A stretch of DNA of 64,000 nt from Enchytraeus crypticus (lineage: Eukaryota; Annelida; Clitellata; Enchytraeida; Enchytraeidae). The notes below the pieces were generated by a model, which had not been told where the DNA came from, ran no database searches, and worked only from the letters and a program-made list of their open reading frames with translations. The stretch lies in assembly GCA_905160935.1 (NCBI GenBank), contig CAJHZI010000463.1, positions 1,844,001 through 1,908,000 of the forward strand. Direction: 5' to 3'. The translations under genes and the position numbers were made by a program. This document shows, piece by piece, positions 11,301 through 21,214 of the stretch. Positions within the stretch are counted from its first letter, which is position 1. Each line of letters opens with the position of its first letter.

Positions 11301-14300
11301 TTAAATGTAGTTTGATTGATAATTTTAATATTTATTATTTAGCTATAATTTCTCCATTTTTTACGAAAGTGTAAATGCTTTTAATATTTTTACTAGCTAC
11401 CGAGGGGTAGCTATGTGTGCTTTCTGTACTTTGTTAAAAAATGCTCTTACTGCTTATAACGTCTGACTACCCATCTCATTTTATATTTGAGATCTGTTGT
11501 ATGAAAAGTTCTAAGATTAGCACTACGGACGTCTCATATTCAAAAATCCACAATTTTTATTATTAATCCACCTAATTATACATATCAACTGATATATAAC
11601 TTCGTTTTTGAATGTGTTATTTAAAGTATAATTGTAATTTCTTGATGTAAACATTTTACGTGAAGGATTTGAATGAATTCGCGGATGACAATTCAGACGA
11701 CGCCGTGCTGCTGCAGCGAATCTTATCCGAGCTGAACGCAGCGAAGGAGGACTCCCAGCAGCGCAGCTGGATCCTGCATGAGGACGAGAGCGTCATCTCC
11801 AACAACGTCAGAGATCTCATTTCACTGCTGGTAACTCTTCTCTTATAGATCTCATATCGCTGCTGGTAACTCTTCTCTTATAGATCTCATATCACTGCTG
11901 GTAACTCTTCTCTTATAGATCTCATATCACTGCTGGTAACTCTTCTCTTATAGATCTCATATCACTGCTGGTAACTCTTCTTACATTCAAAAGCGTTTTG
12001 ATATCACTTCTGGTAACTCTTCCCACATTCAAAAGAGTTTTGATATCATTGTTGGTAGCTCTTCTCACTTTCAAAAGAGTTTTGATATCACTGCTGGTAT
12101 CATCTTGTCTGATTCAAAAGAGTTTTACTCGATTACGTCGGTTTTCTAATGTAAAGTCAATGTAATCTAAAAGTAGAAAATGCATTGTGACGCGCTGGTA
12201 GAATGAAAATAATAAAAAAAGAGTTTTGAACGACTGGTCGCGAGGTCTACACTGCGTAGCAATACGGGTTTTCTCAGGAGGAGTTCATAGAAATCAACTT
12301 GTGCACCCTCAGCGTCGATCTAATATATTGACGGTGTACTATGTGGAGAGGATTAATTGGACCCAAAAGGTAACACATGAGGAAGTTCAGGAAAGAGTTG
12401 GTACAGATAGACAGTTGATAAGTGTATTAAGAAATAGGAAGTAAAGTTGGATAGGACACATTCTAAGGGGGGAAGGTCTATTAAAAGAGGTTATAGAAGG
12501 TAGAATGTATGGAAATATAGGCAGAGGCAGGCCGAGATTAGGCATGTTAGATGATTTAAAGACTCACTCAAATGCGAACATGAAGAGGATAGCGGAACAC
12601 ATAGAAGAGTCGAGGCGTTATATACCATGGACCTGGCCATAAATATGTCTGGCAGTGCACTAAGAGAGAGAGAGAACGGCATATTAAAAGAAAGTTTTGT
12701 TAGTTTTCTGTACCAAGAGAGAGAGAGAGAGAGAGAGGAGACTTTTCTGTTAATTAGCACTGTGCACATATAAAATATTATAATAAAGTTGTAATGTTGC
12801 TTCTCGTTGACATTATGTCCTGTAGCTTAAGAACTGACACAAAGTTTTGTGCCAGATTGTCATCCATTGGAATTTTGATAAACAGGATTCAGAGAATTTA
12901 AGACCCTTGTAGTAAAGCGAGATCAAAACGCTTTATCTTTGTTTCCACTCCTGTTTAGTTCAAACATGGTTCTATTAATAAGTAGACTAATCGATACCTG
13001 GTAGTGTTATCATTTGCATTGATTGTAGGATATGTACTAGACTTGTGAAACTCGATTTTTATGCATTTCTTTAGTGCATATTCCAGTATTTCTAGGATAT
13101 GTAAATTAGCAAAATATCAATAATAATGATAATAATATAAATAAATAAAGAATAAAATTTATATAATAATAATAATAATAATTTGTAAAATAGGTGTAAC
13201 TGACCTTTTTTGCTCTCTGAATGCATCAGATTAAATGAATCTGTATAATAGTCCATGGTGGTGTTTAATTATATAATTAATTATTGTTCTGACCTTCAGT
13301 GTATTAAATTTTAATATGTCGCAGGGAGGAGCAAATCCTAGCATATGTCGTAGGATTATATCGTCAGATAACTACTCTGCGTGCGACAGTCTCGTTAGAT
13401 ACTACCAAATGGTTAGTGAATTATAATTCGTTACTAATTTACTTTAAAAGGGTTTGTTCACTCTAATTTGTTAGAATGTCTTAAAAGCGTAGGGGTAACG
13501 TAATGAAGTTTTAAATGACAGATCCTGAGGTGAATTAAACCCTCGTGGGTTCGAATCCCAGTGGCGCTGATCTGAGAGTAAAATCTCGGACATTCACTGG
13601 ACTGGTTACACGGAAAATGGAATAAATTGCCTAACGGTTTAAACATGTGGTATTAAAAAGTGATAGATATCAACACAGTTGATCGTTTCACTATAATGCG
13701 TGTTTATTTTTTAAAACTTTTTAGAGCTGCTGTATTTGCTTGAGTAAAATTGTTTGATTTAAATAGATAAATTATGCATTACAATATGACTATATTGAAA
13801 CGCCTTCTTAATGTAAAATGATAGCAATGGACTGTAGTGTTAACTTTTTTTCTATAAAATTTATTTGTAGACAAATGCTGATAATTTAGCTGGTTCAATT
13901 CGACGAAAGTTTTTCTGAGTTTTATGATAGATTGATTAATTGAAGTAATAAATCAAAATACTGGCATATGAATCTTTGTTTAACTTCTGTTCAGTACCAA
14001 ATTGATACTAAATTTCATGGATAATCCGGTTGGGATTCGAACTGATAGCCGCCTACTTATCAAGCAACCGTGTTATCTGTTCTTCCATCCAACCGGTAAT
14101 TTTGATTGTAACGATTAATTAACTGAAGTTTAATTAATTGATTGTTTTATTATTTATGAGTTTAATTAATTGATTGTTTTGATTGATCTAGTAACTTCAG
14201 TCATTAATGTTTGACTGTTTGTTGTGTGTTCAGGAGACTCGAGTGTCGATACGCCTGCTGCTGTTGGAGGCGTTTGGCTGTATGTGTGCGCTAGACAGTA

Positions 14301-17300
14301 GAATCCTGAGTGAGCTGATGAACACTGTGCTTCCTCTCGAGCTAGCCAGAGATATGCAGCACGATGCTGCCGGTAATCTTCTATAATACGTTGTAGTTAA
14401 AAGCTAAAGCTGGTAGAGCTAAGGTTAATGTCAGTTACCTCACTCGAAAGCGATGTCAGTGACGGGCGAGCCCAGGACTTGAACCCCGCAGGTACTGATC
14501 CACGGTCGAGTATCTTATCGACTTTGCCACTGTCTCCAGCCAGTTTGGATGAAATTATCATAAAATTTGTCGATGCTGTAATATTAAACTTTATATTGTG
14601 ATGCTGAGGGGAACCATTTTTAGGCAATTTTGAATTCTTTAAAAGTCACTTGTCATGGTGAATGATCATCCTTTATGATATCTATCACTTCTATTTATTT
14701 TGCCGGTCCTGTGGATGTCCGAAATTTTATTTTCGGATCAGCTCTACCGAGAATTGATCCCTGGACCTTAGAATCAGTCATTTAAATTTTCATACTTTAA
14801 TTACACTGATGTACAGAATGATAATGTAAACTACTTTACGAGCTGAACAACAGTCTGCTATCGTTAAATGTGATTTTTGTAGTAAACATAGGATATTTGT
14901 ATGTCCTATGTCTTATTTTTATGTTTTAAGTTATATTTTTCATGTACATTGATCAACTCATTAATTTTAATTAATGAGTTGATTAATTTTAATTAACTTG
15001 TAATGCTTATCATACTAATGTTTCCCCTGTTGTGTCCGGGTTGAATCCCCGACCCTAGCTGTACTGAGGTTCAAAGGAAGATGATAATGATGATTATTAT
15101 AGAAATGTTTTTTGTGTTAGACGTGCAGAAGCTCAAGTACTCGGCCACTTTGTTCTCTATGCTGTTCTCTACCGGTGAAGTTGTTCCTCATGATTATTAT
15201 GGTGTGCTGCTTATGTACTTTTCATAGATATTAAATGCACTAAGATACATGATAATGCTTTTTTCGTATAGGTACATATGTAATTATTGGACTTGTATTA
15301 CTAGCATTTAAAATAGTTTAAGTTTTACTTTTTTACAATGCCTAAAAATGCTAAATATTGATATAAATTCATCTATGTTTTATTGACAGATATCTATGGT
15401 TTCAAGTTTGTGGTTAATAAATTTTTCAGATTTAGAGTCATAAACCAATTGTAAATTAACATGTTATAGCAATTTCTACTGCCAATTCTTCGTTTTCTGG
15501 TAATATACATTCATGTAGAAATTTAACCATTTATTATGATATAATCAAATATAGATTGTTAGTAGAAGTAGTTCATGAAAATGATATAGTCTTGTTATGT
15601 TACTGATATAGTCTTGTTATGTTACTGATATAGTCTTGTTATGATATAGTCTTGTTATGTTATTGATATAGTCTTGTTATGTTATTGATATAGTCTTGTT
15701 ATGTTATTGATATAGTCTTGTTATGTTATTGATATAGTCTTGTTATGTTATTGATATAGTCTTGTTATGTTATTGATATAGTCTTGTTATGTTATTGATA
15801 TAGTCTTGTTATGTTATTGATATAGTCTTGTTATGTTATTGATATAGTCTTGTTATGTTAATGATATAGTCTTGTTATGTTAATGATATAGTCTTGTTAT
15901 GTTATTGATATAGTCTTGTTATGTTATTGATGTAGTTGTGTTCAATTGAAAAGTCTCTAGGCTTTACGTGACCCTTGATTTAAATATTTTAGTCTAGCAT
16001 TTTTGTTTCATTTCGTTACCTCATGGACTCTCTAATGTATATGAAATATTTAAATAATACATATTACGTATTTGAATCTCTCAATAGAGTTGTGCTTAGA
16101 GTCGTAAGATAACGTCATGAAATTTAACTGGCAGATCCTGAATGAATTGAACTCTCGTGGGTTCGAGTCCAGGCCGCACTGATCTGAGAGTAAAATCTCG
16201 GACATTTACAGGATTGGTTAATTGATTTTATTGGTTCGCTTTCGAGTGAGGAAATTTACGTTAACTTTAGCTTTACCAGCTTTTACTAGCTTTATATGAA
16301 AAATGGACTAAATTACCTAACTGTTTAGACTTGTGATATTAAAAGTGATAGATATCAACCATTCAGCATGGTTGATCATTTCACTATAATGCTTGTTAAT
16401 GTTATTATTTTGATTGTAATTCTCTTTCAGTTCACTTGAACAGTAAATTCGTCAACTTTCTGCTGGACTGTATCGACAACGGTGTCTCGGGTGATGATCT
16501 TGATCAAGTTCCTGACATCTGTGTTAAAGTTCTTCTTTCGTTCAACCTTCACTTTGTGCTTCCTGACGAGAACGTTGTAATGGCGGCGTTGTCAGAGCGC
16601 CGAACAGCTAAAACCTTCACCGAGAAGCTTCTTATTCTCTTTAATAGAGGAAGTATGATATGATTTGATCATTATATGATGTGATTTATACAGTTTGTTT
16701 ATGAGGTGGTGATTCAGATTTGTGTAGTAGATAAAGTTCTCATTTTTGGATATGTACTTTGCATTGTTAGTAATTGCTGTTTGCAAATACTAGGTATTTC
16801 TTTATTGCTGCAACTACTGTATATGCCGTTATTTCTATTGTTAAATAACTAATTTCCCCTTTAGCATATTTGACTTTGTATTCGCAGTAATAACTAAAAT
16901 ATGTGGCCCTTGTATACATTTTTTGGGTTGAATTGAGTAAAGAAAGTAACGGTTTTAATATTTTTTTGTTATTTCCAAATTTTAAACATACAACAAATAA
17001 ACTACGTGTAGAATATTGATTTGTACCTTGTCTAAGGTAGCGTCATGCTAACTATATATAAAGTACTGATTTGTACCTGGGTTAAGATAGCCTCACACTA
17101 ACTATATGGAGGGTACTGATTTGTACCTGGTCTAATATTGATTGTTTGATTGTGTTAGTTGCTCCTGTGGCACACTTTGACTAATTGTTTGATTATATCA
17201 GCTGATCATGTGACACACTTTAACTGACTATTTGATTCTGTTAGTTGATCATGTGGCACACTTTGACTGATTGGTTGATTGTGTCAGTTGATCATGTGGC

Positions 17301-19973
17301 ACACTTTGACTGATTAGTTGTTTTGTCAGTTGATCATGTGGCACACTTTAACTGATTGGTTGTTGTGTCAGTTGATCATGTGGCACACTTTGACTAATTG
17401 TTTGATTATATCAGCTGATCATGTGACACACTTTAACTGACTATTTGATTCTGTTAGTTGATCATGTGGCACACTTTGACTGATTGGTTGATTGTGTCAG
17501 TTGATCATGTGGCACACTTTGACTGATTGGTTGTTGTGTCAGTTGATCATGTGGCGCACTTTGACTGATTGGTTATTGTGTCAGTTGATCATGTGGCACA
17601 CTTTGACTGATTGGTTGTTGTGTCAGTTGATCATGTGGCACACTTTAACTGATTGGTTGTTGTGTCAGTTGATCATGTGGCACACTTTGACTAATTGTTT
17701 AATTATATCAGCTGATCATGTGACACACTTTAACTGACTATTTGATTCTGTTAGATGATCATGTGGCACACTTTAACTGATTGGTTGATAGTGTCAGTTG
17801 ATCATATGGCACACTTTGACTGATTGGTTGATAGTGTCAGTTGCTCCTGTGAAACACTTTGACTGATTGTTTGTGTCAGTTGATCCTGTGGCACACTTTG
17901 AGTACGAAGCGAAGGTGGAGCACAGTGTGATAAAGTTTGTAACAGACTTGTATTCGACTCCAGGCACGGCCTCTCTCTTCTACTCTAACGACTCTCGGGT
18001 TCTCATAGACATATTGACTCGCCAGCTGACTGATCTACCTCCCGGAGATAAGGTTATTTCGCCTGTAGTGTCTGGTTTACAGCTAGTGCACCTTCTATCG
18101 TTTAGAAATTTTTGTGAACAAACTGTTTTGGTGGACAATAACATCGTTAGTAATCTTTGATGAAGATATTTGGTGGAGCTTTCTGCTGTAGAGCATATAT
18201 AAGGGAGTGCTCTCTCTCTAACTCTTAGTGCACTGCCTACTGGCAGTTCCATGGTATATAACGCATCCACTCATCTCTATTTTCCGTTTTCCTCTTCATG
18301 CCACATATCAGTGGATCTTTAAATCATCCATAACATTCCTTTTGATACCATAATATACCATTATTCTTGGGGGATTCTGCTCATGACGACGCGGGATAAC
18401 CTTCCTCAGCTTCGCCTAACATTTACTGGGCAGGGACGTCATTCCCTGAGAAAACAATCCTGTTTACCAAAAATGGAGTGCTATAAAGGAAAAATTAAAC
18501 TTACTACATTGCAGCCTTTCTAGCGTTATACCAGTTGTACTTCATAGATTTCGTGCATATTTACTAATGAGTAAAAGCATAGATTCAAATATTCATCTTA
18601 CCTCAAATCCTTTCATCATAATCTTCCCTTGAATCTCAGTTTGACTAGAGTAAGAAAAATCAAACCTCACCTAAAATTTAGCATCAGCTTGAAGAGACTT
18701 TGATGCTAATATGTGTTTTCCTAGGCCTTTATGATGCGTCCATAGGTTCTCTGTAGACTTATGATGTGTTATGATGCATGCACGGGTTCTGCTATACACT
18801 TATGATGCATCCACATGTTCTGCTGTAGACTTATGATGCGATATGATGCGTCCAGAGGTTCGTTGTAGACTTATGATGCGTTATGATGCATCCACGGATT
18901 CTGCTGTAGACTTATGATGCGTTATGATGCGTCCAGAGGTTCGCTGTAGACTTCTGATGAGTTCTGATGTGTTAACATATTCTACTGTAGATTGCACTCA
19001 TGATAGCGTACAACTTGTAGTTTGTTTATTGACACTTTTCTCACAGACACAGAACTGTTCATGTTTTCGTTAATGTCTGCTGGTTTGTGTTTACTCTCAC
19101 TCACTACGGATATTGTTTGCTTTATTTGTTAGCAATGTCAGGAACACAATACTTGTTAGCTATTTGATTTCCGAAACATATTTAATTATAAAAAGTTATA
19201 AAAAGGTATTGTTAACGTCAGTTTCCTCAATCGAAAGCGATGTCAGTGACGGGCGAGCCCAGGGTTTGAAGCTCTCACTTACTGATTCGCGGTCGAATAT
19301 CTTACCGACATCGCAATTGGCTCCAGCCAATGGCAATGGCGATGATTAAATAAGCGTTGGAATGGTATGGACATACTGTGATTGATGTGGGACAGAGAGA
19401 GAGTATTGGAGAAGGTCTATTCGTATGCCTATGAAAGTTGATGATGAAGACGATGACAAGATAATATTTTTAAATATAAAAATAACTATTAAATTATTAA
19501 TAAGTTACAAAGGGAAGTATTTCTTTAAGTTGAGCTCTATTTCATATCTAGATGAAATATGTATATTGTAAAAGTATATACCTGTATATGCATTCTTGTT
19601 AGTTAATTGTGTAGTCCTATTTTGATTAGTGTTTTGAGTGAGTCCTAAAAAGCTGTAATTTGCTTTCATACTCAGAAACTGTTATGTTATGTTATGTTAT
19701 GTTATGTTATGTTATGTTATGTTATGTTGTTGATGACGTCAGATGAGGACGGAGTACCTCTCACTGGTGCAGCTCATCTTTCTCAACTCGGACTACTTTG
19801 AGGAGAGTCATCGACTCTCTGACCTGCGCAGCTGTTTCCACCGAATTCTGCAGGAGGAGGAGCTAAATCTTGTCAGTCAAGGGTTAGAAGCGGAGTCAGC
19901 AGCTAAGCAGGACCGAGAAATAATTCGTTTGATATTTAAACAGTTTCCTCAACAATTCAACGCTTATTCTTAA
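5221..19973 (+). CDS. NCKIPSD: NCK-interacting protein with SH3 domain (SPIN90)
   Basis: A spliced gene of 12 coding exons: 5221-5394, 6641-6744, 7455-7540, 8828-9133, 9834-10069, 11666-11830, 13325-13411, 14234-14372, 15121-15201, 16431-16652, 17880-18052 and 19743-19973. They sum to 2004 nt, or 667 aa plus stop; the human protein is 722 aa. Residues 1-58 are an SH3 domain with the ALTF, HWW and GFVPGNYL signature. A low-complexity linker follows to about residue 250. The C-terminal leucine-rich domain runs from VRRNTKLSY through [29 protein letters not shown] and LPPGDK to RMEYLSL-type sequence, all recognisable in the vertebrate protein. In the family, this domain binds Arp2/3 and nucleates unbranched actin filaments, and the SH3 domain binds proline-rich partners. 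The linker shows few PxxP motifs, unlike the vertebrate protein. Splice phases agree at all 11 junctions. A 5'UTR exon may begin at 5167 or 5214. Confidence 0.95.
5439..5466. repeat. Perfect hairpin, 12-bp arms, 4-base loop
   Basis: AAGACTTCCAAT and its exact reverse complement, separated by AAAT, 44 bases downstream of the exon 1 donor. Resembles an intrinsic stem-loop; function unknown. Confidence 0.85.
5581..5637. repeat. Long AT-rich hairpin, 15-bp perfect arms
   Basis: ATATTTCAATTTACT at 5581-5595 pairs exactly with 5623-5637. Pairing continues inward with one bulge, giving arms of about 24 bases. Confidence 0.85.
6641..6744 (+). CDS. NCKIPSD: NCKIPSD exon 2
   Basis: Acceptor TTTTCTTTAG, donor GTAAGT, phase 0 in and 2 out. 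Encodes a helix following SH3 ([13 protein letters not shown]) that aligns with the human VLQAIDRAIEAV segment. Confidence 0.92.
7455..7540 (+). CDS. NCKIPSD: NCKIPSD exon 3
   Basis: Acceptor AATTGCAG, donor GTATGT, phase 2 in and 1 out. Encodes a charged helix ([13 protein letters not shown]) matching the position of the human VLQKLIHHRKE segment. Confidence 0.9.
7650..7702. repeat. (TC)n microsatellite
   Basis: Imperfect TC dinucleotide tract within intron 3. Confidence 0.9.
8285..8710 (-). mobile_element. LINE-Y 3' end, RTE/craniofacial-type retrotransposon fragment
   Basis: The minus strand encodes the C-terminal tail typical of a widespread animal non-LTR retrotransposon: [13 protein letters not shown], then [17 protein letters not shown] and [14 protein letters not shown]. 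It ends in the (GAT)n-like tail 'aagatgatgatgatga'. A second copy is at 22760-23075. Only the last ~140 codons are present, so the copy is 5'-truncated and dead. It lies antisense in intron 3. Confidence 0.8.
8828..9133 (+). CDS. NCKIPSD: NCKIPSD exon 4 (linker)
   Basis: Acceptor TCTGGTGTAG, donor GTAAAA, phase 1 in and 1 out. Encodes a Ser/Thr/Pro-biased linker of about 102 residues that does not align with the vertebrate linker. The donor lies at the boundary of a SINE B copy, so the GTAAAA may be partly SINE-derived. Confidence 0.85.
9135..9292 (-). repeat. SINE B copy abutting the exon 4 donor
   Basis: tRNA-derived SINE in minus orientation: tail 'ggtaaagctaatgttaacgt', box B (ggatttgaacc) and head 'cactggctccagcca'. 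The tail starts immediately after the GT of the exon 4 splice donor. A short internal repeat of 'tttcctcattcgaa' is present. Confidence 0.85.
9776..9809. repeat. Perfect hairpin just upstream of exon 5
   Basis: ATTCGTCAAAAGCAC, loop CTTA, then its exact reverse complement. It ends 24 bases before the exon 5 start, in the region where the branch point and pyrimidine tract would be. Confidence 0.9.
9834..10069 (+). CDS. NCKIPSD: NCKIPSD exon 5
   Basis: Acceptor TTTATCAG, donor GTAAGT, phase 1 in and 0 out. Encodes the start of the conserved C-terminal domain ([17 protein letters not shown]), matching human LMELVRRNTGLSHELCR. Confidence 0.95.
10125..10735. repeat. Minisatellite, ~21-bp unit (gaggctgtagaggctattata)
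   Basis: About 600 bp of imperfect tandem units in intron 5, with a diverged 5' part (ctgtgtaggttattaaagag). It resembles no exon edge. Open frames across it on the minus strand are repeat artefacts. Confidence 0.95.
11666..11830 (+). CDS. NCKIPSD: NCKIPSD exon 6
   Basis: Acceptor preceding base is ...TACGTGAAG, a weak tract; donor GTAACT, phase 0 both sides. Encodes [17 protein letters not shown], matching human ARRKDDAQQRSWALYEDE. The 3' end of this exon and its donor are repeated in the adjacent minisatellite. Confidence 0.93.
11812..12115 (+). repeat. Minisatellite derived from the exon 6 end plus its splice donor
   Basis: A 35-bp unit (agatctcatatcactgctg, then gtaactcttctcttat) is present about five times, followed by about three diverged ~42-bp units that keep ctgctg/gtaactctt. 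The first unit's left part is the last 19 bases of exon 6 with one mismatch. Each unit therefore carries a copy of the 5' splice site, and most also an AG just before the exon-like piece. Using any downstream copy would add an in-frame stop. Confidence 0.93.
12200..12665 (+). mobile_element. LINE-X 3' end fragment
   Basis: Encodes the degenerate C-terminus of [25 protein letters not shown] then a stop, [18 protein letters not shown] and [16 protein letters not shown]. It ends with the shared 'ccatggacctg...cagtgcactaa' tail and a (GA)n microsatellite at 12665-12740. 5'-truncated and interrupted by at least one stop. Sense orientation in intron 6. Confidence 0.85.
12665..12740. repeat. (GA)n tail of LINE-X fragment
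   Basis: Two GA dinucleotide stretches directly after the LINE-X end. The same tail follows most SINE C and LINE-X copies here. Confidence 0.85.
13325..13411 (+). CDS. NCKIPSD: NCKIPSD exon 7
   Basis: Acceptor ATGTCGCAG, donor GTTAGT, phase 0 both sides. Encodes 29 codons ending SLVRYYQM, matching human LALVAYYQM. Confidence 0.93.
13471..13708 (+). repeat. SINE A copy, full length
   Basis: Reads head to tail on the plus strand: 'aaaagcgtaggggtaacg' (box A-like), 'gggttcgaatccc' (box B), 'actggttacacgg' core, and tail 'gttgatcgtttcactataatg'. It is 60 bases downstream of the exon 7 donor. Confidence 0.9.
14234..14372 (+). CDS. NCKIPSD: NCKIPSD exon 8
   Basis: Acceptor GTGTTCAG, donor GTAATC, phase 0 in and 1 out. 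Encodes [17 protein letters not shown] and [10 protein letters not shown], nearly identical to the human segment. Confidence 0.96.
14397..14543 (-). repeat. SINE B copy
   Basis: Full tail-to-head copy on the plus strand (minus orientation), starting only 25 bases past the exon 8 donor. Box B reads ggacttgaacc. Confidence 0.9.
14640..14815 (-). repeat. Diverged SINE A relative
   Basis: Shares 'gatatctatcacttc', 'gtccgaaattttattttcggatcag' spacing and 'cagtcatttaaa' blocks with SINE A, but with many differences. Likely an old copy or subfamily. Confidence 0.6.
14952..14983. repeat. Perfect palindrome, 15-bp arms, 2-base centre
   Basis: ATCAACTCATTAATT, TT, then the exact reverse complement. 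Located in intron 8. Confidence 0.9.
15121..15201 (+). CDS. NCKIPSD: NCKIPSD exon 9
   Basis: Acceptor TTGTGTTAG, donor GTGTGC, phase 1 both sides. Encodes [19 protein letters not shown], matching human HQKLCYSALILAMVFSMGE. Confidence 0.93.
15575..15935. repeat. Minisatellite, 22-bp unit (gatatagtcttgttatgtta + tt)
   Basis: About 15 nearly identical units in intron 9, unrelated to the flanking exons. High unit identity suggests recent expansion. Confidence 0.95.
16077..16398 (+). repeat. SINE A copy with a SINE B tail inserted
   Basis: Head and box B of SINE A (gggttcgagtcc near 16150), core to about 16218, then a piece of SINE B tail (ttcgagtgaggaaatttacg ... ccagctttta) at about 16225-16290. 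The SINE A core and tail then resume. The tail ends about 32 bases before exon 10. Confidence 0.85.
16431..16652 (+). CDS. NCKIPSD: NCKIPSD exon 10
   Basis: Acceptor TTCTCTTTCAG, donor GTATGA, phase 1 both sides. Encodes [35 protein letters not shown] and [11 protein letters not shown], matching human FAQFLLNIVEDG, LPDLCVNLLLALNLH, NVIMAALS and SEKLLLLLNRG. Confidence 0.96.
17158..17879 (+). repeat. Minisatellite derived from the exon 11 acceptor and exon start
   Basis: About 17 units of 39-43 bp, each ending in TCAG or TTAG and then starting ttgatcatgtggcacacttt. Exon 11 itself begins after TGTCAG with the same sequence (one base different over 22). In the decoy units the copied exon start runs into TGA after eight codons. 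Groups of five or six units repeat in the same order, showing a higher-order duplication. Confidence 0.95.
17880..18052 (+). CDS. NCKIPSD: NCKIPSD exon 11
   Basis: Acceptor TTTGTGTCAG, donor GTTATT, phase 1 in and 0 out. Encodes [19 protein letters not shown] and LTDLPPGDK, matching human DPVRIFKHEPQPPHSVLKF and IADLSPGDK. The first 22 bases are shared with the upstream array. Confidence 0.95.
18185..18480 (-). repeat. SINE C copy, full length
   Basis: On the minus strand it begins 'taaacaggattgttttctca', passes 'gacgtccctgcccag', and ends in the LINE-X-like tail 'cagtaggcagtgcactaag' plus (GA)n. In intron 11. Confidence 0.9.
18735..18975. repeat. Degenerate minisatellite (cttatgatgcgttatgatgc units)
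   Basis: Four to five irregular units of roughly 40-70 bp containing 'ctgtagacttatgatg' and 'tccagaggttc'. In intron 11, not related to exon edges. Confidence 0.85.
19203..19333 (-). repeat. SINE B copy
   Basis: Minus orientation; 'gttaacgtcagtttcctca', a diverged box B and 'ttggctccagcca' end. It is followed at 19376-19450 by a LINE-Y/SINE D tail fragment (gtctattcgtatgcc ... gatgatgaagacgatgac). Confidence 0.88.
19679..19726. repeat. (GTTAT)n microsatellite before exon 12
   Basis: About nine copies of a 5-bp unit, ending 16 bases before the acceptor of the last NCKIPSD exon. Confidence 0.95.
19743..19973 (+). CDS. NCKIPSD: NCKIPSD exon 12 (terminal)
   Basis: Acceptor GACGTCAG, phase 0, TAA stop. 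Begins MRTEYLSLV like human LRMEYLSLM and ends in [18 protein letters not shown], matching HRLPDLQAILRRILNEEE, followed by a short divergent tail. Confidence 0.95.
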   Translation: MRTEYLSLVQLIFLNSDYFEESHRLSDLRSCFHRILQEEELNLVSQGLEAESAAKQDREIIRLIFKQFPQQFNAYS

Positions 19974-21214
19974 AACTATCTGAATATGAACAGTTCTTTG
20001 CTAAAACGATAGAACGTTTTAACGTAAGTCATTCGCGCTTCCCTGTTGGTTGGTATTGTTTCTCTTCTATGTTGTCTGCCTATCTCAGCCTTGCATATTC
20101 TAACAGCCAGCAGTCAATGCTTTTCATTTTGTTTCTTTAATGTCTCCTGCCGTAAAAATATCCTGTCATCATATCATAGCTTTTGTCAGTTACTAGTTAG
20201 GCCTATTACTAATTTAATAGGTTTATATTGTTGCTCTTTACGATTTCATAATCTAACGAATGACTTCTTATTTCTGTAACTTCAAATAGGAAAAGAATAG
20301 TACAGAAAGAGATGTCGAATTATAACTATGAAATTTACATTTCTTTTATTACATTATTTACATTTATTTATATTTTTACGTATTATTTACATTTATTTTT
20401 CGCATAATTAAAAAAGCAAAGTAAATTTAATTAGCCTAAACAATGTTAACTATATTTACTAAACACTCGGTATTGTGAGGTTGCATCGTTTTGTGCTCTG
20501 TTATACCGTATCTGTCATTATGTCAATCCTGTTAGGACTGATTTTATTTGAGATTTCTATCATAAGAATCTTATACAGGATAACTGCATAAAGCTATAGC
20601 CAGAATTTTTCTTACATTATTATGCACAATATTTTATAGCCTTGTATTGTATATATTAGCCTAGTATTTATTATCGTATTTAATAGTATTTGTGGGCTTG
20701 CAAGTCAACTATGCACTTAATGCTAATTATTTGAAGCTTCGACTTCAGGGCAACAACAACAACATGTATTAAAGGAATTAATATTTAAGTAATTACAATT
20801 AGACATATTATTTTACAGAATTTTTAGTTCAGTGCTAGTATTCTGAAAAACATAAAGTTATGGAGTGCTTTCAATTAATTAAATACATGTTTTAGATATT
20901 TATGGCTGAATATAGCTGTTGCAGTGAAAGATTGTTTGTTGCCTTTGTTAGCTCGCTGATGTGTGCATCGACAGATATTTGTTTCAGAACATCGAATTCC
21001 CATTCTATCTGCATATTCTGTTGAATTCTGGTTGTTCCGTATAACCCCGTGACGTATTTCTACTATATGGAGTGCCAGTTGAAATAAGTTAAACTTTTTA
21101 CGCGTTGTCTGTGGCGTATGCATAAATTGGTTTTAGAGTTTAGCGCAGCGAAGTTTACTGATGCTTGAACTTTTGCAGTGTACCGCTTAACATGTTCATA
21201 ACACATTTTTGTCA

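Noticed and set aside
17158-17879. CRISPR-like look of a regular ~42-bp direct repeat
   Set aside because: Units are contiguous with no unique spacers, and the locus is an animal intron; it is a minisatellite.
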